Part shown: positions 52,282 through 60,482 of the stretch, in pieces | Numbering within the stretch: the first letter of the stretch is position 1 | How the letters are laid out: every line of letters starts with the position of its first letter | Source of the DNA: Candidatus Ruminococcus avistercoris | GTDB lineage: Bacteria; Bacillota; Clostridia; Lachnospirales; Lachnospiraceae | Direction of reading: 5' to 3' | Assembly: GCA_019120315.1 (NCBI GenBank) | Contig: DWVJ01000007.1 | Span: 1 to 64,000 of the forward strand | DNA length: 64,000 nt | The notes under the pieces: generated by a model | Databases searched by the model: none | Told to the model about the DNA's origin: nothing | What the model saw: the letters and a program-made list of their open reading frames with translations, nothing else | Made by a program: the position numbers and the translations under genes

Positions 52282-52357
52282 ATTTACCTTTGAGGTAAAT
52301 TTATAATAGCATAGATATCCAGTTTAGTCAAGACGGCAATTTACCTTTGAGGTAAAT
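52282..52357 (-). promoter_or_regulatory. higBA promoter flanked by two identical palindromes
   Basis: ATTTACCTTTGAGGTAAAT occurs at 52282-52300 and again at 52339-52357. Between them lie TTGACT (52331-52326), 17 nt and TATTAT (52308-52303), the promoter toward higB. The starts are 57 bp apart, about 5.5 helical turns, suited to antitoxin repression. Confidence 0.8.
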
Positions 52358-52479
52358 TCGGATTATTACTTTTTTCACTTTTCATTTCGCGATTTTGTGC
52401 ACGACACCACCGCGCCGTTCCCCTGGGAAAGAAGCTCCAGAGATTTCCATGCCCCCTTCCCTCAACGGTCGTGCCACCG

Positions 52480-52702
52480 GTCCCCTCCTCGTTCCGCATT
52501 GTAGAAAGTCCTGCTTTACGTGCCGCATACATTCTCCGATGACCGGATACATTTCATAGTGATTTTCTCCCGAAGGTCGGAACAATACAGGCGTAATAAC
52601 TCCACTCTCCTTTACACTATTGATCAACACTTCCATCTTGTCATCAGCTATTACGCCAGTTTCACAATGAATGATACCGGAGAAGAAATATAAAAAATGC
52701 AT
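52480..52702 (-). pseudogene. Frameshifted ParB N-terminal domain remnant
   Basis: One frame reads DDKMEVLINSVKESGVITPVLFRPSGENHYEM, a ParB/Noc N-terminus. At about 52553 the reading must shift by one base to continue SGHRRMYAARKAGLSTM, the ParB GHRR box. After that no ParB sequence is left. It is a remnant of a plasmid, prophage or conjugative element. Confidence 0.7.
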
Positions 52703-52731
52703 TATTACATGCCCGATAAAGAAGATACGTC

Positions 52732-52862
52732 TTGAAAGGCTATTATAGATATGCTATATTAAACATAGAAAAAGGAGCAACCGCCCACAAAGTGGTTAGC
52801 CTCAGATTTATGACATAAGCCTACCTGATCCGCTAAGATTACAAGGTAGGCTTATTTATTTT
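52732..52862 (+). ncRNA. Putative antisense RNA of a type I toxin-antitoxin locus
   Basis: TTGAAA (52732-52737), exactly 17 nt, TATATT (52755-52760). The RNA from about 52767 begins AAAAAGGAGCAACCGCCC and ends in the stem AAGCCTACCT/AGGTAGGCTT (52817-52853) plus ATTTATTTT. Its 3' end overlaps the convergent 66-aa gene. No protein is encoded. This architecture resembles RatA/TxpA-type antitoxin RNAs. Confidence 0.55.
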
Positions 52863-53056
52863 CGCTTATTTCTCCTATCAATATAGGCAAGCAGCGCAAC
52901 CAGAAACGAACCGCAAAAAAATAACAGGCTCAAAACCTGGCTAAATCGGGCAATCCAATTCTCTTTTAATTCGTTTGCCGGAATAATACGCCTAACAAGT
53001 GCTGTCAATGGTTTTCCGTAAGCAGAATCAAGAGTCATCTGTTCACCACTTTCCAT
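52856..53056 (-). CDS. Small membrane protein, candidate type I toxin
   Basis: The 66-aa protein has a polar N-terminus (1-38) and one membrane helix VLSLLFFCGSFLVALLAYI (about 41-59), closing with a basic tail DRRNKRK. A single helix with a positive tail is usual for type I toxins, although they are commonly 25-40 aa. GAGGAGG precedes the ATG. Its 3' end is opposed by a convergent small RNA. Activity unknown. Confidence 0.55.
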   Translation of the reverse strand: MESGEQMTLDSAYGKPLTALVRRIIPANELKENWIARFSQVLSLLFFCGSFLVALLAYIDRRNKRK

Positions 53057-53137
53057 GCATATTACTCCTCCTCTGAGTCGGAATTTTCTTTTTCCTCATA
53101 TCTTACCTGGACCACTGCAGCTGTTTTGCGTGAGGAA

Positions 53138-53180
53138 TAAAAAGAGCACTCTTTGAAAGTTTTTCTTTCAAAAAGTGCTC
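53138..53180 (-). terminator. Terminator of lysS
   Basis: On the minus strand GAGCACTTTTTGAAAG pairs with CTTTCAAAGAGTGCTC and is followed by TTTTTATT, about 50 bp after the lysS stop. Confidence 0.85.
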
Positions 53181-53231
53181 AAATCAACGGTTACCCAAAA
53201 TAATTATCAAGTCTGATGGATTTTCTTATCC

Positions 53232-55151
53232 TTAATACAGCTTCGCCCCTGCCGGAATCCGGTCATCCACCATCAGCAGATTCAAAGCTTCCTGGCCGTC
53301 ATACTCATGCACTGCGCTGATCAGCATACCGCAGGAATCGATACCCATCATCTTCCTGGGCGGCAGATTCACGATGGCAATGCAGGTCTTTCCAATCAGT
53401 TCTTCCGGCCCGTAATACTCATGAATGCCGCTTAAAATCGTCCGGTCTGTGCCCGTTCCGTCATCCAGCGTAAACTGCAGAAGCTTCTTTGACTTCGGTA
53501 CCGCTTCGCAGGCTTTGACTTTCACCGCACGGAAATCAGACTTGCTGAAAGTATCAAAGTCAACGAACTCTTCAAAGAGCGGTTCCACCTTCACTTTGGA
53601 CATGTCGATCTTTACAGCCGGCGCAGCAGACTGTGCTTCGTTGTTTGCAGCGTTCTTTGCCGCTCCCTGAGATTTCATCGTGGGGAACAGGAGAACGTCA
53701 CGGATGGCTGCGGAGTCCGTCAGCAGCATGCACATCCGGTCGATGCCAAAACCGATTCCTCCTGTGGGCGGCATACCGATTTCCAGAGCGTTCAGGAAAT
53801 CTTCATCCGTATGCTCCGCCTCTTCGTCTCCGGCCGCCGCATTGGCGTCCTGCAAAGCGAAACGCTCCCGCTGATCGATGGGATCGTTGAGCTCGGAATA
53901 GGCGTTTGCCATCTCCCAGCCATTCATAAAGAACTCGAAACGCTCCACATACTCGGGATTGTCCGGTTTTTTCTTGGTCAGCGGGGATATCTCGATGGGA
54001 TGATCCATGACGAAGGTCGGCTGAACCAGATGCTCTTCCACGTATTCCTCAAAGAACAGGTTCAGGATATCTCCCTTCTTATGTCTTTCCTCAAATTCGA
54101 TCTTGTGTTCTTTCGCCAGTTCTCTGGCCTGTTCCAGTGTCTCCACCTCATTCCAGTCCACACCGGCGTATTTCTTCACGGCGTCTACCATGGTAATCCG
54201 TTCAAAGGGTTTGCCCAGATCCATCTCGATACCGTTGTATACGATTTTTGTCGTACCCAGCACTTCCTGAGCCACATGACGATAGAGATTCTCCGTCAGA
54301 TCCATCATACCATTGTAATCCGTATAGGCCTGGTAAAGTTCCATCAGGGTAAACTCCGGATTATGTCTGGTATCAAGACCTTCGTTGCGGAACACACGGC
54401 CGATCTCGTAAACCCGTTCCATACCGCCCACGATCAGTCTCTTCAGATACAGTTCCAGGGAAATCCGCAGTTTCAGATCCTCATCCAGCGCATTGAAATG
54501 CGTCTCGAAGGGGCGTGCTGCCGCACCGCCGGCATTGGCCACCAGCATAGGAGTTTCCACTTCCATAAAGCCCTGGCCGTCCAGGTATTTCCGGATGGCG
54601 CTGATGATTTTGGACCGTTTGATAAAGGTATCCTTTACCTCCGGATTCATGATCAGATCCACATATCTCTGACGGTAGCGCAGATCCGTATTGGTCAGAC
54701 CGTGATACTTTTCCGGAAGGATCTGCAGACTCTTGGACAGCAGCGTCACTTCGGCGGCGTGGATGGAAATTTCACCTGTCTTGGTCTTAAACACTTCGCC
54801 CCGGATACCGACGATATCGCCGATATCCATCTTTTTGAAATCCTTATAGGACTCTTCGCCGATGCTGTCTCTGGCCACATATGACTGAATCGAGCCCTGA
54901 AGATCCTGGACATTACAAAAAGACGCTTTTCCCATGACACGCTTTTGCATCACGCGTCCGGCGACAGTAACCTCTTTTCCTTCCAGTTCCTCGAAATGTT
55001 CTTTTATCTCCATGCTGTGGTGCGTCACATCATACTTTGTAATCCGGAAAGGATCTTTTCCTTCCTCCTGCAATGTCTGCAGTTTTTCACGGCGCACCTT
55101 CAACAGCTGGTTAATATCCTGCTCTTTGGTCTGCTTTTGTTGTTCAGCCAT
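53232..55151 (-). CDS. lysS: Lysyl-tRNA synthetase with C-terminal EMAPII-like tRNA-binding domain
   Basis: The 639-aa class II enzyme compares with about 500 aa for ordinary LysRS. An OB-fold anticodon domain (about 55-150), motif 2 ([19 protein letters not shown]) and motif 3 ([13 protein letters not shown]) are present. After a linker (about 500-525) comes a tRNA-binding domain (about 530-639, [21 protein letters not shown] and [19 protein letters not shown]) normally seen at the end of MetRS and in Arc1p/EMAPII. It charges tRNA-Lys, and the extra domain should raise affinity. It follows greA by 30 bp. Confidence 0.92.
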   Translation of the reverse strand: MAEQQKQTKEQDINQLLKVRREKLQTLQEEGKDPFRITKYDVTHHSMEIKEHFEELEGKEVTVAGRVMQKRVMGKASFCNVQDLQGSIQSYVARDSIGEESYKDFKKMDIGDIVGIRGEVFKTKTGEISIHAAEVTLLSKSLQILPEKYHGLTNTDLRYRQRYVDLIMNPEVKDTFIKRSKIISAIRKYLDGQGFMEVETPMLVANAGGAAARPFETHFNALDEDLKLRISLELYLKRLIVGGMERVYEIGRVFRNEGLDTRHNPEFTLMELYQAYTDYNGMMDLTENLYRHVAQEVLGTTKIVYNGIEMDLGKPFERITMVDAVKKYAGVDWNEVETLEQARELAKEHKIEFEERHKKGDILNLFFEEYVEEHLVQPTFVMDHPIEISPLTKKKPDNPEYVERFEFFMNGWEMANAYSELNDPIDQRERFALQDANAAAGDEEAEHTDEDFLNALEIGMPPTGGIGFGIDRMCMLLTDSAAIRDVLLFPTMKSQGAAKNAANNEAQSAAPAVKIDMSKVKVEPLFEEFVDFDTFSKSDFRAVKVKACEAVPKSKKLLQFTLDDGTGTDRTILSGIHEYYGPEELIGKTCIAIVNLPPRKMMGIDSCGMLISAVHEYDGQEALNLLMVDDRIPAGAKLY

Positions 55152-55181
55152 ATCTTCCCTACTCCTCTGATCTCTAATCTG

Positions 55182-55664
55182 TTAAATATTTCTTTCGATG
55201 TTCAGTACTTCATACTGGATATCACCGGCCGGAAGTTCCACGTTGACGATCTGTCCTACTTTGGAACCGATCAGCGCTTTTCCCACCGGAGATTCATTGG
55301 AAATTTTTCCCTGCAGGCTGTTGGCCTCCGTGGAACCTACGATCTGGAATTCCATATCCTCATCGTATTCCATATCGTGAACCTTCACCTTACATCCCAC
55401 GCTGATGGTGGTATAATCCACTTCATCCTCCACCACAACTTCAGCGTTTTTAAGGATTTTCTCGATTTCTTCGATACGGGCCTCGATGTCGCGCTGCTCA
55501 TCCTTGGCTGCATCGTACTCGGCGTTCTCAGACAGGTCGCCCTGTTCCCTGGCTTCTTTGATCTTTCCTGCCACTTCTTTTCTTCTGACAACCTTCAGAT
55601 CATGAAGCTCATCTTCCAGCTTTTTCAAACCTGCATAGGTCAATATATTCTTTTTTTCTTCCAT
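55182..55664 (-). CDS. greA: Transcription elongation factor GreA
   Basis: The 160-aa protein has the GreA coiled coil (about 10-75, LEDELHDLKVVRRKEVAGKIKEARE, then EYDAAKDEQRDIEARI with the acidic tip) and the FKBP-like C-terminus (GCKVKV, ESPVGKALIGSKVGQIVNV). It rescues backtracked RNA polymerase by stimulating transcript cleavage. It is upstream of lysS, probably in one transcript. Confidence 0.95.
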   Translation of the reverse strand: MEEKKNILTYAGLKKLEDELHDLKVVRRKEVAGKIKEAREQGDLSENAEYDAAKDEQRDIEARIEEIEKILKNAEVVVEDEVDYTTISVGCKVKVHDMEYDEDMEFQIVGSTEANSLQGKISNESPVGKALIGSKVGQIVNVELPAGDIQYEVLNIERNI

Positions 55665-55755
55665 AATTATCTACACACCCTTTCCTTCCTTAACAGTCAC
55701 AATATTATATAAAAACCCTTGGCAAATGTCAAGATTTTTGCCCACTATAAGTATA

Positions 55756-56754
55756 TTACCCCAGCGATTCATCCATACGGCCCTGCGGCTGGAAATATAT
55801 CCGCACCATTTTTTCCAGATCAGACAGGGTACAGATCTCGTTGACCATTCCCCGCATCCGGGTAGAATGGGGCAGTCCGGCCGTATACCAGGCGATATGT
55901 TTTCGCATCTCCCGGATGCCGGTATATTCGCCCTTCTCCTCCACCTGAAGGCGGGCATGGCGCAAAAGCATCGTTGCGATCTCCTGGCGATCCGGCAGCG
56001 GTTCCAGTTCTCCCGTCTGCAGATACGTATTGATCCTGTGGAAAATCCAGGGATTTCCCCTGGCGGCCCGCCCGATCATGATGCCGTCGCAGCCGGTCTG
56101 TTCCACCAGCGCAGCCGCTTTCTTGGGAGAATCCACATCTCCGTTGCCGATCACCGGGATATGCACCGCCTCTTTTACTTTGCGGATAATCTCCCAGTCC
56201 GCCTCCCCGGAATAATACTGTTCCCGGGTTCGTCCATGAACAGCCACCGCAGCTGCGCCGCAGTCTTCGATGATCCTGGCAATCTCCACCGCATTTTCAT
56301 GATCGCTGTCAAATCCCTTACGGATTTTCACCGTCACCGGTTTTTTCACTGCACGCACCACCGCCGTCACGATCGCCCGTACCTTTTGGGGATCTTTCAT
56401 CAGCGCGGAACCTTCCCCGTTGTTGACCACCTTGGGAACCGGACAGCCCATATTGATATCCAGGATATCAAAGGGATGCTCTTCGATCTTCGCCGCAATC
56501 AGCCCCATCACCTCCGGTTCCGATCCAAACAGCTGCAAAGACACGGGACGCTCCTGGGGCAGGATCTTCATCAAAGCTTTCGTATTTTTATTCTTATATA
56601 ATATGGCTTTCGCACTGATCATCTCTGTACAGAGAAGACCGGCGCCCTGCTCTTTGCACAGCAGACGGAAGGGAAGATCCGTCACCCCCGCCATGGGCGC
56701 CAGGATCAGAGGATTGGCAAGGGTCACATTGCCGATGGTCAGATTTTCCTTCAT
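55756..56754 (-). CDS. dusB: tRNA-dihydrouridine synthase DusB
   Basis: The 332-aa FMN enzyme has PLILAPMAGVTDLPFR, the catalytic cysteine in DINMGCPVPKVV (about 97-108), and the flavin site GRAARGNPWIF (about 220). It reduces uridines in the tRNA D-loop. The ATG at 56754 overlaps the upstream stop (ATGA) and follows GGAGGAG. It lies in a cluster with BirA and a small unknown gene. Confidence 0.93.
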   Translation of the reverse strand: MKENLTIGNVTLANPLILAPMAGVTDLPFRLLCKEQGAGLLCTEMISAKAILYKNKNTKALMKILPQERPVSLQLFGSEPEVMGLIAAKIEEHPFDILDINMGCPVPKVVNNGEGSALMKDPQKVRAIVTAVVRAVKKPVTVKIRKGFDSDHENAVEIARIIEDCGAAAVAVHGRTREQYYSGEADWEIIRKVKEAVHIPVIGNGDVDSPKKAAALVEQTGCDGIMIGRAARGNPWIFHRINTYLQTGELEPLPDRQEIATMLLRHARLQVEEKGEYTGIREMRKHIAWYTAGLPHSTRMRGMVNEICTLSDLEKMVRIYFQPQGRMDESLG

Positions 56755-57095
56755 GACTCTTTCCACTCCTCCCCCAGGAAAAATATCCGGTAGTAAGTCT
56801 CCAGGGCCGTCAAAAGTTCCTGCTTCTCCCGCTGCAGCTCCTTGATCTTCAGACCGCTTCCGATATCGTCAAACATGGCGTCCGCTTCCAGCGCTTCCAC
56901 GCGAAACTGCAGATTTCCTTTCTCATCGAAGACCAGCATCAGCACGCCGCCCACATCCTCCGTAAACATAACGCACATGATCTGAATCTCATCCTGGACA
57001 CTCTGGGGCAGCGCGGAAAAATCTTTATTAAAATAATATTTATGTTCATAAGCGCTGGCGCCGCAGAGCACCACTTCCTGTGAATTCATATTCAT
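56751..57095 (-). CDS. Small conserved Clostridia protein (DUF6145-like), function unknown
   Basis: The 114-aa acidic protein reads SQEVVLCGASAYEHKYYFNKDFSALPQSVQDEIQI.. and has a helical end with KIKELQREKQELLTALETYYRIFFLGEEW. I associate it with DUF6145 of Lachnospiraceae but cannot confirm this by search. It is translationally coupled to dusB by an ATGA overlap and follows BirA by 8 bp, so it may act in tRNA or biotin-related housekeeping; this is inference. Confidence 0.7.
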   Translation of the reverse strand: MNMNSQEVVLCGASAYEHKYYFNKDFSALPQSVQDEIQIMCVMFTEDVGGVLMLVFDEKGNLQFRVEALEADAMFDDIGSGLKIKELQREKQELLTALETYYRIFFLGEEWKES

Positions 57096-57102
57096 CCTCC
57101 TG

Positions 57103-57888
57103 TCAGATATAGCCGTACAGTCCCCTCACAGACACCTCTCCGGCACAGATCTCTCTGATTTTCCCATCGGGACCTTTCACCAGAAGTTCACCTTCATCAT
57201 TGATCCCCATCGCCAGTCCTTCAAAAGGTTCCTCTCTTCCGCTCACCCGTACCTGACGGTTTCGGCTGACCAGCATTCTTTCATATTCCTGGCGCAGCAA
57301 AGAAAAATTACCGGTTTTTTGAAACAGCCGGTAATTTTCTTCAAAACAGTTCCATACCATAGCCGCCAGCTCCCACCTGGAGACGGCATGCCCCAGTTCC
57401 AGCTTCACCGAAGTGGCCATCGCTTTTAATTCTTCCGGGAACTCACAGCCGTTGACGTTAATTCCCACGCCGATCAGGATATATTCCACACGCTCCATCC
57501 CCGCGCTCATCTCCGTCAAAATCCCGCAGATCTTTTTCCCGGAAACCACCACGTCGTTGGGCCATTTCAGCAGCGCTTTCAGCCCCGTCATGGCGCACAG
57601 TGCCTGTGCGACAGACAGACCCGTCACCAGAGTCAGCATGCTGGCCTGCTGCGGACAGAAATCCGGCCGCAGGATCAGCGTCATGTACAAAGATTCCCCC
57701 GGCGGCGATTCCCAGCGGCGGCCTCTTCTGCCTCTTCCGTCCGTCTGCATATCCGCGCAGACCAGCGTCCGGGAAGGCGCTCCCTCCCGGGCCAGACGCC
57801 CGGCCCAGACATTGGTGGAATCTGTTTTCTCCTGATAAAGAACGTGATACCCTTTTTCCTGCAAAGTCTTTAATATCTCAGATTCCAT
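57103..57888 (-). CDS. birA: Biotin--[acetyl-CoA-carboxylase] ligase, no DNA-binding domain
   Basis: The 261-aa catalytic-only biotin protein ligase has the biotinyl-AMP loop [17 protein letters not shown] (about 55-70), [22 protein letters not shown] (about 113-134) and a C-terminal SH3-like domain ([21 protein letters not shown]). There is no HTH, so it is not a repressor. The start at 57888 overlaps the OTC stop by 11 nt; an ATG 12 bp upstream is possible. It attaches biotin to carboxylases. Confidence 0.93.
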   Translation of the reverse strand: MESEILKTLQEKGYHVLYQEKTDSTNVWAGRLAREGAPSRTLVCADMQTDGRGRRGRRWESPPGESLYMTLILRPDFCPQQASMLTLVTGLSVAQALCAMTGLKALLKWPNDVVVSGKKICGILTEMSAGMERVEYILIGVGINVNGCEFPEELKAMATSVKLELGHAVSRWELAAMVWNCFEENYRLFQKTGNFSLLRQEYERMLVSRNRQVRVSGREEPFEGLAMGINDEGELLVKGPDGKIREICAGEVSVRGLYGYI

Positions 57889-58903
57889 CGAACGCTTCAT
57901 CTCCCAGAGTAGCCACGATCACCGCCTTGATGGTGTGCATGCGGTTTTCTGCCTCATCGAAGACCACAGACTGCGCCGATTCAAAGACCTCGTCAGTCAC
58001 TTCCATCTCCGTCATACCGTATTTTTCATAGATCTGCCTGCCGATGGTGGTATTCAGATCATGGAATGCCGGCAGACAATGCATGAAGATGGCCTTCTCC
58101 CCCGCCAGTTCCATCACTCTTTTATTCACCTGATACGGCTTCAGCGTCCGGATCCGCTCTTCCCAGACCTCATCCGGCTCACCCATGGATACCCACACGT
58201 CCGTATAAATTACATCCGCATCCTTTGCACCATTCTGCACATCTTCCGTCAGAGTGATGGTGCCGCCGCTTATCTTCGCATATTCCTGGCACTGTTTTAC
58301 CAATTCCTCGTTGGGGAAATATTCTTTTGCCGTGCAGGCTGTAAAATGCATCCCCATCTTGGCGCAGGCGATCATCAGGGAATTCCCCATGTTATAGCGG
58401 GCGTCTCCCATATAAACCAGCTTTACGCCCTTTAATTCACCCAGATGCTCCCGTATGGTAAGCAGATCTGCCAGCATCTGGGTGGGATGGTACTCATTGG
58501 TCAGACCGTTCCACACGGGAACACCGGCGTATTTCGCCAGCTCCTCCACGATTTCCTGGCCGTAGCCGCGGTATTCGATTCCCTCATACATCCTGCCCAG
58601 CACTCTGGCCGTATCACGGATGCTCTCTTTTTTGCCGATCTGAGAACCGGAAGGATCCAGATAGGTTACACCCATTCCCAGATCATGGGCTGCCACCTCG
58701 AAAGAACAGCGGGTCCTGGTACTGGTCTTTTCAAAGATCAGGGCAATGTTTTTCCCCTCAAAAAAGCGCATGGACTGTCCTTTTTTCTTTGCCGCCTTCA
58801 ATCTGGCTGCCAGATCAAGGAAATAGACAATCTCTTCACTGGTGAAATCTTTCAGAGTCAGAAAGTTTCTTCCTTTTAAGGTAATGGTTTTCTCTGCTGT
58901 CAT
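57878..58903 (-). CDS. argF: Ornithine carbamoyltransferase
   Basis: The 341-aa protein has the carbamoyl-phosphate motif [17 protein letters not shown] (about 54-70), [11 protein letters not shown] (about 140) and HCLPAFHD (about 275), all intact. It makes citrulline from ornithine. The length fits an anabolic or catabolic form, and no arginine deiminase or carbamate kinase gene is adjacent. It is followed by birA with overlap. It begins after an SPFH/NfeD pair ending in a terminator. Confidence 0.94.
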   Translation of the reverse strand: MTAEKTITLKGRNFLTLKDFTSEEIVYFLDLAARLKAAKKKGQSMRFFEGKNIALIFEKTSTRTRCSFEVAAHDLGMGVTYLDPSGSQIGKKESIRDTARVLGRMYEGIEYRGYGQEIVEELAKYAGVPVWNGLTNEYHPTQMLADLLTIREHLGELKGVKLVYMGDARYNMGNSLMIACAKMGMHFTACTAKEYFPNEELVKQCQEYAKISGGTITLTEDVQNGAKDADVIYTDVWVSMGEPDEVWEERIRTLKPYQVNKRVMELAGEKAIFMHCLPAFHDLNTTIGRQIYEKYGMTEMEVTDEVFESAQSVVFDEAENRMHTIKAVIVATLGDEAFDGI

Positions 58904-58942
58904 AATATTCTCCTTTATTCATTCAACAATATCTTTTTTACA

Positions 58943-58977
58943 TAGAAACACTTCCTGTGTCACAGGAAGTGTTTCTC
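58943..58977. terminator. 15-bp palindrome, probable terminator between SPFH and argF
   Basis: AGAAACACTTCCTGT pairs perfectly with ACAGGAAGTGTTTCT around GTC. Loop and arms are clear, but the flank has no strong U-run on the minus strand, so termination is likely rather than certain. Confidence 0.5.
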
Positions 58978-59008
58978 CATTGAATCACTTTTATAAACTC
59001 GCTTCTGA

Positions 59009-59932
59009 TCACTCTTTTATGATTTCTTTCAGAGAGGTTGCCAGTCCGGCCAGTCCCTGCAGGTCCGAAGGAACTACGATCTTGGTAGCATTGCCGTTGG
59101 CCAGCGTGCCAAGCGCTTCCAGACTTTTCAGCGTCAGCACAGACTCGTCTGCCCCCGCCTCTTTCAGGAAACGGATACCGTCCGCGTTGGCCTGCTGCAC
59201 CTTCAGGATCGCTTCCGCCTGGCCTTCCGCCTCTTTGATCATCTTTTCCTTCTCCGCTTCCGCCCTCAGGATCGCCGCGGTTTTTTCCGCTTCCGCATCC
59301 AGGATTGCCGACTCTTTCTTACCTTCCGCTACCAGGATAGTGGATTTCTTCTCGCCTTCCGCGATCAGGATAGATTCTCTTCGTTCCCGCTCCGCCTTCA
59401 TCTGTTTCTCCATGGCCTCCTGAATGGCCGCCGGCGGCATGATATTTTTCAGTTCCACACGGTTCACCTTGATCCCCCAGGGATCGGTGGCAATATCCAG
59501 CGCGCTGCTCATCTTCGCGTTGATCACCTCACGGGAAGTCAGCGTTTCATCCAGCTCCATCTCACCAATGATATTACGCAGGGTGGTGGCCGTCAGATTC
59601 TCGATGGCCATGATGGGGCTTTCCACACCGTAGGCGAACAGCTTGGGATCGGTAATCTGGAAAAAGATAACCGTGTCGATACTCATGGTAACGTTATCCT
59701 TGGTGATAACCGGCTGGGGCGGAAAATCCACCACCTGCTCCTTCAGATTCACCTTCCTTGCCACCCGCTCGATAAAGGGCATTTTAAAATGAAGTCCGGT
59801 GGACCAGGTCACCCGGTAAGCTCCCAGACGCTCAACGACATAAGCCTTTGCCTGGGGAACCACCTTCACACAGGAAGATACCGCCCCGAGCACCAGCAGC
59901 AGAAAGATAATAAAAATTATAATTCCAAACAT
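59009..59932 (-). CDS. SPFH/Band 7 (stomatin/QmcA-like) membrane protein
   Basis: The 307-aa protein has an N-terminal membrane helix (about 3-22), the SPFH domain (about 25-180, KAYVVERLGAYRVTWSTGLHFKMPF, FQITDPKLFAYGVE), and a long Ala/Glu/Lys coiled coil (about 185-270). It lies 1 bp from an NfeD gene, its standard partner. Stomatin-type proteins oligomerise and organise membrane microdomains or protect proteases. Confidence 0.93.
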   Translation of the reverse strand: MFGIIIFIIFLLLVLGAVSSCVKVVPQAKAYVVERLGAYRVTWSTGLHFKMPFIERVARKVNLKEQVVDFPPQPVITKDNVTMSIDTVIFFQITDPKLFAYGVESPIMAIENLTATTLRNIIGEMELDETLTSREVINAKMSSALDIATDPWGIKVNRVELKNIMPPAAIQEAMEKQMKAERERRESILIAEGEKKSTILVAEGKKESAILDAEAEKTAAILRAEAEKEKMIKEAEGQAEAILKVQQANADGIRFLKEAGADESVLTLKSLEALGTLANGNATKIVVPSDLQGLAGLATSLKEIIKE

Positions 59933-59933
59933 A

Positions 59934-60371
59934 TCACTTCTCTCCTTCCTCTTCTACAATCAGTTTGACCCCTTCCACCCGGATGATACGGACAACCTCA
60001 TCTTTTTCAATGATTTTCTCCTCCTCCCGGCTTCTGGCCATCCAGGAAAGGCCGTTAACCGTCACATGGCCTTTGCTCTGTATATTGTCTATGGTCTCGG
60101 TGACCACCGCTTTTTTCCCGATCAGGCTCTCCACATTGGTTCTGACCCTGTTCTTATTCAAGTACTTGACCGCCAGCGGTCTGGTGAACACCAGCAGCAG
60201 AATAGAAACGATCAGGAACAGGACCACCTGAAGCGGTACCGGCGCATGACAGAGAGCTGCGATAAAGGCTACCAGCGCCCCGCCGGCAAACCAGATTGTA
60301 GAAAGGCCGAGAGTGATAATTTCGATGATAATCAGCACCACCAAAAGAATCAGCCATACAACAGGTTCCAT
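59934..60371 (-). CDS. NfeD-family membrane protein
   Basis: The 145-aa protein has two to four hydrophobic helices (about 3-70) and a C-terminal OB-fold (about 85-145, GKAVVTETIDNIQSKGHVTVNGLSWMARS). It precedes the SPFH gene in the same transcript and the two act together in membrane quality control. Confidence 0.9.
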   Translation of the reverse strand: MEPVVWLILLVVLIIIEIITLGLSTIWFAGGALVAFIAALCHAPVPLQVVLFLIVSILLLVFTRPLAVKYLNKNRVRTNVESLIGKKAVVTETIDNIQSKGHVTVNGLSWMARSREEEKIIEKDEVVRIIRVEGVKLIVEEEGEK

Positions 60372-60427
60372 AGGCTCCTCCTTTTTTGAATTTCATAAAG
60401 ATTTGAGTAAAGTATACGATAGATTGG

Positions 60428-60478
60428 CAAAAAAAGCAACGTAAATTCCATGTAAAGGGACTTACGCTGCTCTTTTTT
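60428..60478. terminator. Bidirectional terminator between hydrogenase and NfeD
   Basis: GCAACGTAA pairs with TTACGCTGC, and U-runs flank both sides (UUUUUUU leftward after the hydrogenase stop, and TCTTTTTT rightward). Confidence 0.8.
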
Positions 60479-60482
60479 CACA

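Noticed and set aside
52341-52532. Independent 63-codon gene
   Set aside because: Its first residues complete the ParB GHRR box in the shifted frame, so it is part of the ParB remnant, not a separate gene.
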